Part shown: positions 1-8,112 of the stretch, one piece after another
Numbering within the stretch: position 1 is the stretch's first letter
Layout: each line of letters opens with the position of its first letter
Notes under the pieces: generated by a model
Seen by the model: the letters and a program-made list of their open reading frames with translations, nothing else
The model's database searches: none
Told to the model about the DNA's origin: nothing
Position numbers and translations under genes: made by a program
Source of the DNA: Flavobacteriales bacterium
GTDB lineage: Bacteria > Bacteroidota > Bacteroidia > Flavobacteriales_D > Crocinitomicaceae
Direction of reading: 5' to 3'
DNA: 37,194 nt
NCBI GenBank assembly: GCA_947453795.1
Contig: CANGIC010000005.1
Location: forward strand, 1 to 37,194

Positions 1-2
1 GA

Positions 3-128
3 ACGTACACGGTTACCAGATTGAATGAAAGCTACACAGAGGCCCCGGAAAGGCTTTGGTTATGCGGAGTAACCAAGTTTGTTTTCGATAGTGATTATCC
101 GGAAGCGATAAGTGTGAAGTGCAACTGA
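3..128 (+). CDS. 3' end of a truncated ORF (...TYTVTRLNESYTEAPERLWLCGVTKFVFDSDYPEAISVKCN*), product unknown
   Basis: Open reading frame from the window edge to TGA at 126-128, followed by structured DNA and a terminator. No family recognised. Confidence 0.35.
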   Translation, partial: TYTVTRLNESYTEAPERLWLCGVTKFVFDSDYPEAISVKCN

Positions 129-143
129 TTTACAAGCACTAAT

Positions 144-233
144 GTTGCGGAGCAACTGATGTGCAAGCACTAATGTTGCAGAGCAACGAATGTCTTCGAC
201 GAATGCCCGTTGGGCGAATGCACATGGCTGTGC
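144..233. repeat. Train of consecutive short perfect hairpins separated by 4-nt NAAT/TGAT linkers
   Basis: GTTGC-GGA-GCAAC, TGAT, GTGCAAGCAC, TAAT, GTTGC-AGA-GCAAC, GAAT, GTC-TTC-GAC, GAAT, GCCC-GTT-GGGC, GAAT, GCACA-TGGC-TGTGC. The first part is also a 31-bp tandem duplication (GCAACTGAT..CAAGCACTAATGTTGC.GA). Confidence 0.65.
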
Positions 234-262
234 GAGGGTTTTCAACGAGGGCAAAGAGGTAC

Positions 263-293
263 AAAAAAAAGCCCCGAATAATTCGGGGCTTTT
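263..293. terminator. Bidirectional Rho-independent terminator
   Basis: AAAAAAAA GCCCCGAATAATTCGGGGC TTTT: GC-rich stem flanked by an A-run and a T-run. Confidence 0.75.
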
Positions 294-296
294 CAA

Positions 297-327
297 GCGG
301 AGAGAGTGGATTATGAACCATCCACTC
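297..327 (-). other. tRNA 3'-end-like sequence (partial T-arm/acceptor), possible att scar
   Basis: Minus strand reads GAGTGGATGGTTCATAATCCACTCTCTCCGC followed by the 263-293 terminator. It resembles a tRNA-Ser-type 3' end (..TTCxAATCCxACTCTCTCCGC), but no complete tRNA is present and the T-loop is imperfect. Confidence 0.4.
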
Positions 328-709
328 CAACGTCTTTATATTCAATAATTTATTTCAACTTTTTCACCCTAGAAACCCCGGTAGAAACCAAGCAACCCAA
401 TTGGGGGGCTTGACTGAACTCCTTGTGTCTCATTCAGGTATTGCAAATATAAGAGTTTCTTTTTGAAAATCAATTCAGAATGAACCCAAAAATGTTGCCG
501 GCGATTTTCTAGTGTACCATAAAATTTTTCTGCTGGCTCAATCACTCGATTTGCTCAAATATGACCAGGTGAACAATTGAACACTACCCAAATGAACATT
601 TGCTCATGAGGTGATCCCCCCATTTCCACCACTTTTGTCTTTAGTACAAATACTAAAAAATCAATTTTTTTTGGCAACACTAGTTGCATTTTTTGAAATC
701 ATATCTAGG

Positions 710-754
710 GTGGCAGATGGCAAGGTATATATATATATCCTTGCCATTTGCCAC
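710..754. repeat. Long inverted repeat with an alternating TA core (possible cruciform, origin or operator)
   Basis: GTGGCAGATGGCAAGG - TATATATATATAT - CCTTGCCATTTGCCAC: 16-bp arms with a single G/T non-match; followed by a second palindrome GGTGATTTCACC (757-768). Confidence 0.75.
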
Positions 755-861
755 ATGGTGATTTCACCCGATTTCGAGGAGGAAAACACCATGGTTTTTT
801 CGGTAACATCTCGCAATTTTATCAGTTATGCTTAATATCAACTATTCAAACTATTTTAAAA

Positions 862-1275
862 ATGAAAGAAAACTTAACCGTTGTCCTAGAACAACTAAAA
901 ACAGCGAAGATCCAGGTGAGTCGTAGAACTCTCCGAAAACAGATCAATCTTTTTGAATTTGATGATTCACATGAAATTGAATTCAATGGGCATCAATCAA
1001 CCAACAGTCTCGAAGATTACCTCTACAACCTCTATTCCCCTATAAAGAGGCAGGTAGATGATCTGGTGAATAACCTGCCTAAAGAGCCACAAGAGCTCCA
1101 AAAGGACTTTGACCTGGCCAGTTTCGAGGTCAAGGAATTCCGACAACGGTATTTCCCAAAGGAAAATATCGAGGTTTTACTTCATCGCGTTGAGCTGCAT
1201 AAATCCACTCCAAAGGAGCTTAAACAGGATGAGGCAATAAAAAAAAATCCTGAACTATTTTTCTGTACAGTATAA
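862..1275 (+). CDS. N-terminal part of an RteC-like regulator (frame-interrupted)
   Basis: ORF from ATG 862 (MKENLTVVLEQLKTAKIQVSRR...) ending shortly after an A9 run. The downstream ORF in another frame carries the RteC-like C-terminal half. Confidence 0.5.
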   Translation: MKENLTVVLEQLKTAKIQVSRRTLRKQINLFEFDDSHEIEFNGHQSTNSLEDYLYNLYSPIKRQVDDLVNNLPKEPQELQKDFDLASFEVKEFRQRYFPKENIEVLLHRVELHKSTPKELKQDEAIKKNPELFFCTV

Positions 1276-1285
1276 GATTCTCGAA

Positions 1286-1711
1286 ATGCTGGAGGAATTG
1301 TTCCGGCATCGCATCGTGCACATCAACAAATTCTGCCTATCTAGAAATTCTCCAACCATTCATGATCCGGATTCTATCCTTCCCACCAAGCAAGAATTAT
1401 CTGCCTATCTATCCGGTCAACTTTCTCTATTCCCAAAAGGCAGCGGATCAACCCTTATTCGTTGGAAACGCGACAAGGTCGAGTTTATCGAGCTTTTTAT
1501 TGCCGTCTATGAAAGCAATTCAGTAATATCTACCTCTAAGAGTAAATTAACCAGGAAGGAATTTTTCGGCCTTTTAATGTGGTTTTTCAATATTCAAATT
1601 GGCAACCTGGATTCGTCACTTACAGCAGCAAAAAATCGTAAAATCGAGAACAGTCCTTTTCTTAAAGAGTTATTGGTCGCATTTGAATCGTATTGCAATC
1701 GGAAAGGCTAA
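1286..1711 (+). CDS. RteC-like domain, C-terminal part (CTn/mobile-element regulator family)
   Basis: Pattern ..LIRWKRDKVEFIELFIAVYESNSVI...FNIQIGNLDSSLTAAKNRKIENSPFLKELL.. resembles the RteC C-terminal region. The open frame extends upstream to 1241. Confidence 0.6.
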   Translation: MLEELFRHRIVHINKFCLSRNSPTIHDPDSILPTKQELSAYLSGQLSLFPKGSGSTLIRWKRDKVEFIELFIAVYESNSVISTSKSKLTRKEFFGLLMWFFNIQIGNLDSSLTAAKNRKIENSPFLKELLVAFESYCNRKG

Positions 1712-1721
1712 AAAAAATCTT

Positions 1722-1745
1722 ATTGTAGTACAATTGTAGTACAAT
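1722..1745. promoter_or_regulatory. Two tandem 13-nt palindromes (operator or iteron candidate) upstream of the HTH/primase operon
   Basis: ATTGTAGTACAAT at 1722-1734 and 1733-1745: identical odd-centred palindromes with 11-bp spacing. Confidence 0.6.
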
Positions 1746-1796
1746 AATCAACCGAAATCTTCTCGCTAGTCTTGCAGCCGAAATAAATCGGCAGCT

Positions 1797-2102
1797 ATGT
1801 GGAATACCCAACAAAATAACGAGAATGCAGTCATCAAGTCCTTGGTTGAAAGGCTGGAAAAGGTTGAAAGAAAGCTCAACGAAATCAGTAAGGAAGTTAA
1901 TGAGCCAAAATCGGAATTCAAGTATCTGGATGTTATCAATGCTTCCAAATTCTTGGGGATGTCTAGAGCTAAGCTCTACATCCTTATGCGTGATGGTGTA
2001 ATACCATACACCTATGTCGGAAATCAGCGCAGACTGATTATGGCCGACCTGGTGAAGTATGTCGAAAAGAATTACATCCCGGCAAAGAAATCCATTTTAT
2101 AA
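1797..2102 (+). CDS. Excisionase-family HTH (HTH_17/MerR-like) DNA-binding protein
   Basis: ..EFKYLDVINASKFLGMSRAKLYILMRDGVIPYTYVGNQRRLIMADLVKYVEKN..: typical winged-HTH excisionase-like signature. Confidence 0.88.
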   Translation: MWNTQQNNENAVIKSLVERLEKVERKLNEISKEVNEPKSEFKYLDVINASKFLGMSRAKLYILMRDGVIPYTYVGNQRRLIMADLVKYVEKNYIPAKKSIL

Positions 2103-2122
2103 CTCTTAAACTAAGTAACTAC

Positions 2123-4198
2123 ATGTCATTAAACAAAGATACTATTCTAAACCTTACCAATGGTGGTATAGATGTTTTCAAACACTTCCTGGGAAGCAAG
2201 TTTACCAAGATTGAAAAATCATTCAAGAGCCCATTTTACAACGATAAGAAGGCCTCCTGCTACATCTACCTGGACAAGAAATCCAGGACTTTTAAATTCA
2301 AGGATTTTGGAGATGCCGAATACAGTGGTGATTGCTTCTTCTTTGTGAGTAAGGTTTTTGGATTGAGCTGTGATGACAAAGAAGATTTTATAAGGATCCT
2401 TGAAATCATTGACCAGGAGCTGCATCTCAATCTAGAGGACAAAGACCAAAAGCTCGATCGCATTCTTCGAGAAAATAAAGGCGAAGTAAAAGTGGCTGCA
2501 CAACTGCCTTCCATTCATGATGGATTTGAAACAGCCCAAACCAAAATGCCATTACAGGCAAAGGAATTTACGCCCAAAGAAATTGCCTTTTGGGCGCAGT
2601 ATGGAATCAGCAAGGAAATTCTCGACAAGTACCATGTGATTTCCATTCAAAGTTTTTCAGGAGTTGGCAAAGAGGGAAAAGAATACATCCTTGAAACCAA
2701 CGACACAGAGCCGATTTTCGGCTACCAGGGACGCAGATACACGAAGTTGTACCGACCTAATTCAAAACTTCGGTTCTTATACACCGGTGAAGTCACCGAG
2801 AACTATGTATTCGGATTTGACCAGCTGCCGATTCGTGGAGATGTGCTTTTCATTACCGGTGGCGAAAAAGATGTTCTTAGTCTCGTTTCACATGGATTGA
2901 CTGCTATTTGCTTCAACAGTGAAACGGCAAATATCCCAAAGAACATGATCCGAGGGTTGAGCTATCGGTTCAAGCACATCACATTGCTCTACGATGTAGA
3001 TGATACCGGACTTGCAGCCATGGAAAAGCTCATCGGATCTTTGAAAGAATATCAACTCAAAAGTTTGCGCCTGCCTCTATCCGGTGAAAAAAACGAGAAG
3101 GACATTTCCGACTTTTTTAAGATGGGACACACCCAGGACGACCTGATGATGTTGTTTCGTGAAATGCTAGACCAGCTGTATGAAGATACCATTGCGGTTA
3201 TGCGTTCCTGTGAAATTGATTTTGATAATCCGCCCAAGGCTCCGGAGCCATTGCTCACGATCAATGATGTAACTATTGGGACACCTGGAAACCTTGTTTG
3301 TATAGCAGGTTCAGAAGGCAGCGGAAAGACAAACTTTTTAGGAGGCATCCTTTCGGGTGCTATTAAGCCTGAAGGAATTGATATTGACACCTTAGGAACG
3401 ACCATTCGAGAGAATATAGACGAACAATCTGTTATCCTTTATGATACTGAGCAATCGGAATTTCAGCTCTACAAAAACCTCACATACATTTTGAAGCGAG
3501 CCAGCTTGAGCAAGCCACCTGCTTGGTTCAAGGCTTACTGCCTGGTTGGAATATCTAGGAATGAGCGAATGAACCTAATCCTGGAATCCATGGATAGATT
3601 CTTTTACGAAAACGGTGGAATCCACATGGTAGTGATTGACGGAATTGCTGACTTACTGGGAGCCGTAAACGATGAGGAAAGCTCCGTGAAGTTGGTTGAG
3701 GAATTGTTCCGCATGGCAGCGATCTACAATACCGTTATCATCTGCGTATTGCACATGGCTCCTTCCGGAATGAAACTACGAGGGCATCTTGGTTCGGAAG
3801 TACAACGCAAGGCTGCCGGAATTCTTCTAATAGAAAAAGACGAGAACAATAATTCAAGTGTCATCAAGGCGCTGAAAGTGAGAGACGGATCACCATTGGA
3901 TGTTCCGATGATACAATTCGGCTGGAGCAAAGAAGAAGGCCGTCATGTTTACCTGGGCGAAAAGAGCAAGGAGGATTCTGAAATGCGAAAAGCCAGCGAG
4001 TTGAAAGATGCAGCAACAACCATTTTTAAGGATAAGCACCTAATCACGAACCAAAATCTGATAAAGGCAGTCATGGAACACCTTGATGTGAAGGAGCGCA
4101 CCGCTAGAGCCTACATCAAATACATGAGAGAACACGAAATCATTGAAAGAAGCTCCGGAAATCCCCAGGAATACCAACTTTTTGCCATGCCTTTCTAA
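2123..4198 (+). CDS. Bifunctional primase/helicase-like replication protein (Toprim plus RecA-like P-loop ATPase)
   Basis: Toprim-type VLFITGGEKDVLSL..LLYDVDDTGLAAM; Walker A IAGSEGSGKTNF; Walker B-like VVIDGIADLLG; C-terminal HTH-like end. Confidence 0.88.
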   Translation: MSLNKDTILNLTNGGIDVFKHFLGSKFTKIEKSFKSPFYNDKKASCYIYLDKKSRTFKFKDFGDAEYSGDCFFFVSKVFGLSCDDKEDFIRILEIIDQELHLNLEDKDQKLDRILRENKGEVKVAAQLPSIHDGFETAQTKMPLQAKEFTPKEIAFWAQYGISKEILDKYHVISIQSFSGVGKEGKEYILETNDTEPIFGYQGRRYTKLYRPNSKLRFLYTGEVTENYVFGFDQLPIRGDVLFITGGEKDVLSLVSHGLTAICFNSETANIPKNMIRGLSYRFKHITLLYDVDDTGLAAMEKLIGSLKEYQLKSLRLPLSGEKNEKDISDFFKMGHTQDDLMMLFREMLDQLYEDTIAVMRSCEIDFDNPPKAPEPLLTINDVTIGTPGNLVCIAGSEGSGKTNFLGGILSGAIKPEGIDIDTLGTTIRENIDEQSVILYDTEQSEFQLYKNLTYILKRASLSKPPAWFKAYCLVGISRNERMNLILESMDRFFYENGGIHMVVIDGIADLLGAVNDEESSVKLVEELFRMAAIYNTVIICVLHMAPSGMKLRGHLGSEVQRKAAGILLIEKDENNNSSVIKALKVRDGSPLDVPMIQFGWSKEEGRHVYLGEKSKEDSEMRKASELKDAATTIFKDKHLITNQNLIKAVMEHLDVKERTARAYIKYMREHEIIERSSGNPQEYQLFAMPF

Positions 4199-4255
4199 CA
4201 ATATTCCCATGGTATTACCATGAGATTACCGGTCTTGCCCCCCATTTCCGGTGAG

Positions 4256-4288
4256 AGTCCTTGGTTTTTACCAGGGACTTTCTTTTTT
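4256..4288 (+). terminator. Rho-independent terminator after the primase-helicase gene
   Basis: AGTCCTTGG-TTTTTA-CCAGGGACT then TTCTTTTTT. Confidence 0.75.
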
Positions 4289-4350
4289 GACCTCAGTTGT
4301 CACGAATTATGGCAGTTCTAACACGATTATAAATTCGGAACTCGTTTATT

Positions 4351-4391
4351 TTTGTAAATACGATATATTTATTACTTTTGACAAATTTGTC
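4351..4391 (+). promoter_or_regulatory. Bacteroidetes-type promoter plus overlapping perfect palindrome GACAAATTTGTC upstream of the ter operon
   Basis: TTTG (4351) - 18 nt - TACTTTTG (4373-4380), matching the TTTG/TAnnTTTG Bacteroidetes sigma consensus. 12-bp palindrome at 4380-4391. Confidence 0.6.
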
Positions 4392-4421
4392 TAATGAACT
4401 CACCAAATAAAATATAGATAT

Positions 4422-4997
4422 ATGGCCATTAATTTACAAAAAGGGCAAAAAATTGACATTGGCTTGTCAAAGATGAGTGTCGGTCTTGGATGGACACCAA
4501 ATGAAGGTACTGGTTATGATTTTGATTTGGATGCTTCAGCATTCATGATTAACGAAGGGAGATTAATACCAGCTGAGCAATATTTTGTTTTCTACGGAAA
4601 CACAGACTCTCCTGATGGTGCGTTGCATCATACTGGCGATGATCCAACTGGAGGCAATAGTGCGGATGGTGATGATGAAACTATTGAAGTTGATCTATCA
4701 AAAGTTGAAGCATCCATTAATGAAATTTTGTTTGTTGTAACAATTCATGATGCGATTAATCGCAAACAAAATTATGGTCAAGTAAGAGATAGTTACATTC
4801 GTGTAGTTGATCAATCTAATGGGCAAGAAGTAGCCAAATATGAACTAGGTGAAGACTTTTCAATTGAAACTGCTGTTGAGTTCGGTAGACTTTATAGAAA
4901 AGATGGAAAATGGAAATTTGAAGCTTCAGGAATTGGTTACAAAGAGGACCTGGCATTTTTCTTAGCGAAATATTACAAGGGACAAATCATTAAATAA
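4422..4997 (+). CDS. terD: TerD family protein
   Basis: MAINLQKGQKIDIGLSKMSVGLGW..DFDLDASAF..FVFYGNTDSPDGALHHTGDDPTGG..GDDETIEVDL.. Confidence 0.95.
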   Translation: MAINLQKGQKIDIGLSKMSVGLGWTPNEGTGYDFDLDASAFMINEGRLIPAEQYFVFYGNTDSPDGALHHTGDDPTGGNSADGDDETIEVDLSKVEASINEILFVVTIHDAINRKQNYGQVRDSYIRVVDQSNGQEVAKYELGEDFSIETAVEFGRLYRKDGKWKFEASGIGYKEDLAFFLAKYYKGQIIK

Positions 4998-5014
4998 TAA
5001 ATCCTTACAACATT

Positions 5015-5779
5015 ATGGCAATTAATTTACAGAAAGGTCAAACTATTGATCTTAGGAAAAACGATAAAGGTGAGAGTGTTTATGATCTCTCTCAAGTCAC
5101 TGTTGGATTAGGTTGGGATGTTAGAGAAGAGAAAAAAGGATTTCTCGGTAAACTCTTTAGTGGTAACAAAGAAGCAGATTTTGATCTTGATGCGATTGCT
5201 TTTTTACTAGATAAGAATGGACAAGTTTCCAACCTAGGAAGGGATTTACAATTTTCAAATGGACATAAAGTTGGTTTGCACGGTGGCGATCTTATTTATT
5301 TCAATAGCATGACATTTCCTTCAGGAACCGGCACTTCCTCTATGCTATATCCTGCTGGAACACCCAAGTCGACAATGGCTCAAAGAGTTAATCAATTATT
5401 GAATAATGGTGAATTAATTGTTCATACAGGTGACAATCTTACAGGAGAAGGTGAAGGTGATGACGAACAAATTATAGTTAAGCTAAATTCCTTGCCATCA
5501 CGAGTAGATAAAATTCTTTTTTTGGTTTGTATCTATCAAGGTCAAGCCAGAAATCAGCATTTCGGTCAAGTAGATAATGCGTTTATAAGAGCCTGTGATG
5601 CCAAGGGAAAGGAAATTGCTCGTTACAGCCTTTCTAATAGTCCTGAATTTAATGGTATGAGGTCTATGGTTTTCGGAGAAATGTATAGACACAATGAAGA
5701 ATGGAAATTCCGTGCATTGGGCAATCCGGAGGCAACTGATAGCTTTGTAAATATTTTGAAACGATACGTAAAACAATAA
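5015..5779 (+). CDS. TerD family protein (paralog)
   Basis: MAINLQKGQTIDL..VGLGWD..DFDLDAIAFLL..VHTGDNLTGEGEGDDEQIIVKL.. Confidence 0.93.
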   Translation: MAINLQKGQTIDLRKNDKGESVYDLSQVTVGLGWDVREEKKGFLGKLFSGNKEADFDLDAIAFLLDKNGQVSNLGRDLQFSNGHKVGLHGGDLIYFNSMTFPSGTGTSSMLYPAGTPKSTMAQRVNQLLNNGELIVHTGDNLTGEGEGDDEQIIVKLNSLPSRVDKILFLVCIYQGQARNQHFGQVDNAFIRACDAKGKEIARYSLSNSPEFNGMRSMVFGEMYRHNEEWKFRALGNPEATDSFVNILKRYVKQ

Positions 5780-5783
5780 CAAC

Positions 5784-6422
5784 ATGAGAAGATTACCAGT
5801 ATACCTATTGCTTGACACATCAGGATCCATGATGGGCGAGCCAATCGAGGCTGTAAAAAATGGAGTTCAGACAATGGTGTCTGCTTTGAGACAAGACCCT
5901 TATGCTTTGGAAACAGCGTTTTTAAGTATAATTACTTTTAACTCATCAGCAAATCAACCAGTACCATTAACTGAATTGACAAGTTTTCAGACTCCTCCAA
6001 TCGAAGCATCTGGAACTACTTCTTTAGGTGCTGCGCTTACCCTCCTAGCTCAAAGAGCCGATTCAGAAGTGAATAAAACTACTACAGAGCAAAAAGGTGA
6101 CTGGAAGCCAATTGTGTTTATAATGACTGATGGAATGCCAACTGATGATTGGCAGAAAGGCTTAAATGACTTCCAAAAGCAAAAATGGGGAATGGTGGTA
6201 GCTTGCGCTGCTGGCCAAGCTGTCGATACATCTATTTTGAAACAAATAACAGAAATAGTTGTGCAGCTTGATACAGCTGATTCATCTTCATTCAAAGCAT
6301 TTTTCAAATGGGTTTCTGCCTCAATAAGTACAAGTAGCGCCAAGATTGAAGAAGGAGGAAAAGAAGTTGGAGGATTGAATGAATTACCGCCACCACCGCC
6401 AGAAGTAAATGTTGTTGTATAA
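5784..6422 (+). CDS. TerY-like vWA domain protein 1
   Basis: MRRLPVYLLLDTSGSMMGEPIEAV.. MIDAS DTSGS; ..FIMTDGMPTDD..; ends NELPPPPPEVNVVV. Confidence 0.93.
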   Translation: MRRLPVYLLLDTSGSMMGEPIEAVKNGVQTMVSALRQDPYALETAFLSIITFNSSANQPVPLTELTSFQTPPIEASGTTSLGAALTLLAQRADSEVNKTTTEQKGDWKPIVFIMTDGMPTDDWQKGLNDFQKQKWGMVVACAAGQAVDTSILKQITEIVVQLDTADSSSFKAFFKWVSASISTSSAKIEEGGKEVGGLNELPPPPPEVNVVV

Positions 6423-7060
6423 TGGTTAGAAGACTTCCTGTATACTTATTGCTTGACACGTCTGGCTCAATGAAAGGTGAGCCAATTGAATCTGTGAAGG
6501 TTGGATTGGAAGCGATGGTTAGTTCACTTAGGAAGGATCCTTTTGCATTGGAATCGGTTCACCTATCAATTATAACATTTGATAGAGAAGTTAAGGACAT
6601 ACTTCCATTGACTGAATTAGAGAATTTAACACTCCCAGACATTATTACTCCTGAGAGTGGCCCTACGCATTTAGGAATGGCCTTGGAGTTGTTATATGAA
6701 AGGTGTAACAAGGAATTCATTCGAGGTTCTTCCACCCAAAAAGGTGATTGGAAACCTTTGTTATTTATTATGACTGATGGTAAACCAAGTGATATGGCAA
6801 AATATCAAGAGTTTATACCTAAAATACAATCACTCGGTTTTGGAAGTATAGTTGCTTGTGCTGCCGGACCAAAATCAAACTCTGAGAGTTTAAAACTATT
6901 AACTGAAAATGTAGTGCATTTAGATACAACAGACAGTAGCACATTTTCACATTTTTTCAAGTGGGTTTCAGCTTCTGTTAGTATTGGTAATAGAAGTCAA
7001 GGATCAGGCGATAACAATGAATTACCGCCACCACCGCCAGATGTTCATCCTGTAATATAA
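6422..7060 (+). CDS. TerY-like vWA domain protein 2
   Basis: RRLPVYLLLDTSGSMKGEPIESV..; paralog of the preceding gene; ends NELPPPPPDVHPVI; start overlaps the preceding stop. Confidence 0.93.
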   Translation: MVRRLPVYLLLDTSGSMKGEPIESVKVGLEAMVSSLRKDPFALESVHLSIITFDREVKDILPLTELENLTLPDIITPESGPTHLGMALELLYERCNKEFIRGSSTQKGDWKPLLFIMTDGKPSDMAKYQEFIPKIQSLGFGSIVACAAGPKSNSESLKLLTENVVHLDTTDSSTFSHFFKWVSASVSIGNRSQGSGDNNELPPPPPDVHPVI

Positions 7061-7065
7061 AATTT

Positions 7066-8112
7066 ATGAGAAGATTACCAGTATATTTTTTAATTGATGT
7101 TTCAGAATCAATGGTTGGTGAGCCTTTAGATCAGGTTCAGGAAGGTATTGGAGCAATAATAAAAGAATTACGCACTGATCCATATGCGTTAGAAACAGTT
7201 TGGGTTAGTATTATTGCATTCGCAGGAAAAGCAAAAACAATATTACCTCTAACTGATATTATTCAGTTTTATCCGGTAAAACTACCGCTTGGTTCAGGAA
7301 CAAATCTAGGTGTTGGTCTTGATGCATTGAGACTTGAATTGGATAAATCAGTAAAGAAGACAACACAAGACACAAAGGGCGATTGGAAACCAATAGTATT
7401 CTTATTTACAGATGGTCGACCAACCGACAATCCTAGCTTGGCAATTGAAAATTGGAAGAAACACTACGGAAGCAGTGCGTTTTTTGTAAGTATTTCTTTT
7501 GGTAAAAACACCGACAAAGAATTGCTATCAAGCATTTCTGAACATAATTTAACTTTTGAAGCAACTGACAGCAATTCATTTAAGAAGTTTTTCAAGTGGG
7601 TTACTGCAAGCATAAAGGCAACAAGTCAAAGCATTGCCGATTCAAACAATCAAGTAATTGATTTATCAAAAGATCCAAACAAAGTCGTTAGTAAGAATAC
7701 CCAAGAGTATTCTGAGCGTATTGACGAAAATGTTGCGGTGTTTTTGGCTAAATGCCAGAATAATAAAACACCGTATCTAATCAAGTATGTTAAAGCATCA
7801 AAGCAAACAGAGATACCAGGTTTGGATTTTGAAACGCTTTATTTCAGACTGAACGGAGCATTTAACATAGATGAGGAATCCTATACTGAATTAAGCGATA
7901 ATGCTTCTCAAGGAAAACAAATTTCTTCTGAAGAGCTTTTAGGATTTCCAACCTGCCCAAGTTGTGGAAATCAATTTGGATTTTCTACATGTTCTTGTGG
8001 AAATTTATTATGTGTTGGTGACGAAGAAGTAACTACTTGCCCATGGTGTAATGTTCAAGCGAAATTTGGTGTTGGAGAAGGACACATTAACTTAAATAGA
8101 GCTAAAGGATAA
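7066..8112 (+). CDS. TerY-like vWA domain protein 3 with C-terminal zinc ribbon
   Basis: MRRLPVYFLIDVSESMVGEPLD.. vWA domain; C-terminal CPSCGNQFGFSTCSCGN..CPWCNVQAKFG. Confidence 0.92.
   Translation: MRRLPVYFLIDVSESMVGEPLDQVQEGIGAIIKELRTDPYALETVWVSIIAFAGKAKTILPLTDIIQFYPVKLPLGSGTNLGVGLDALRLELDKSVKKTTQDTKGDWKPIVFLFTDGRPTDNPSLAIENWKKHYGSSAFFVSISFGKNTDKELLSSISEHNLTFEATDSNSFKKFFKWVTASIKATSQSIADSNNQVIDLSKDPNKVVSKNTQEYSERIDENVAVFLAKCQNNKTPYLIKYVKASKQTEIPGLDFETLYFRLNGAFNIDEESYTELSDNASQGKQISSEELLGFPTCPSCGNQFGFSTCSCGNLLCVGDEEVTTCPWCNVQAKFGVGEGHINLNRAKG

Noticed and set aside
144-233. CRISPR-like array
   Set aside because: Only two 31-bp tandem units followed by degenerate hairpins; no repeat-spacer structure and no cas genes in the window.
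60-345. Minus-strand ORFs of 78 and 68 aa at the left edge
   Set aside because: They run through the terminator, the hairpin train and the tRNA-like sequence; translations look like antisense of structured repeats, not proteins.
611-835. 74-aa plus-strand ORF across the large palindrome
   Set aside because: Low-complexity translation through the TA-repeat core; overlaps regulatory DNA; no RBS/domain evidence.
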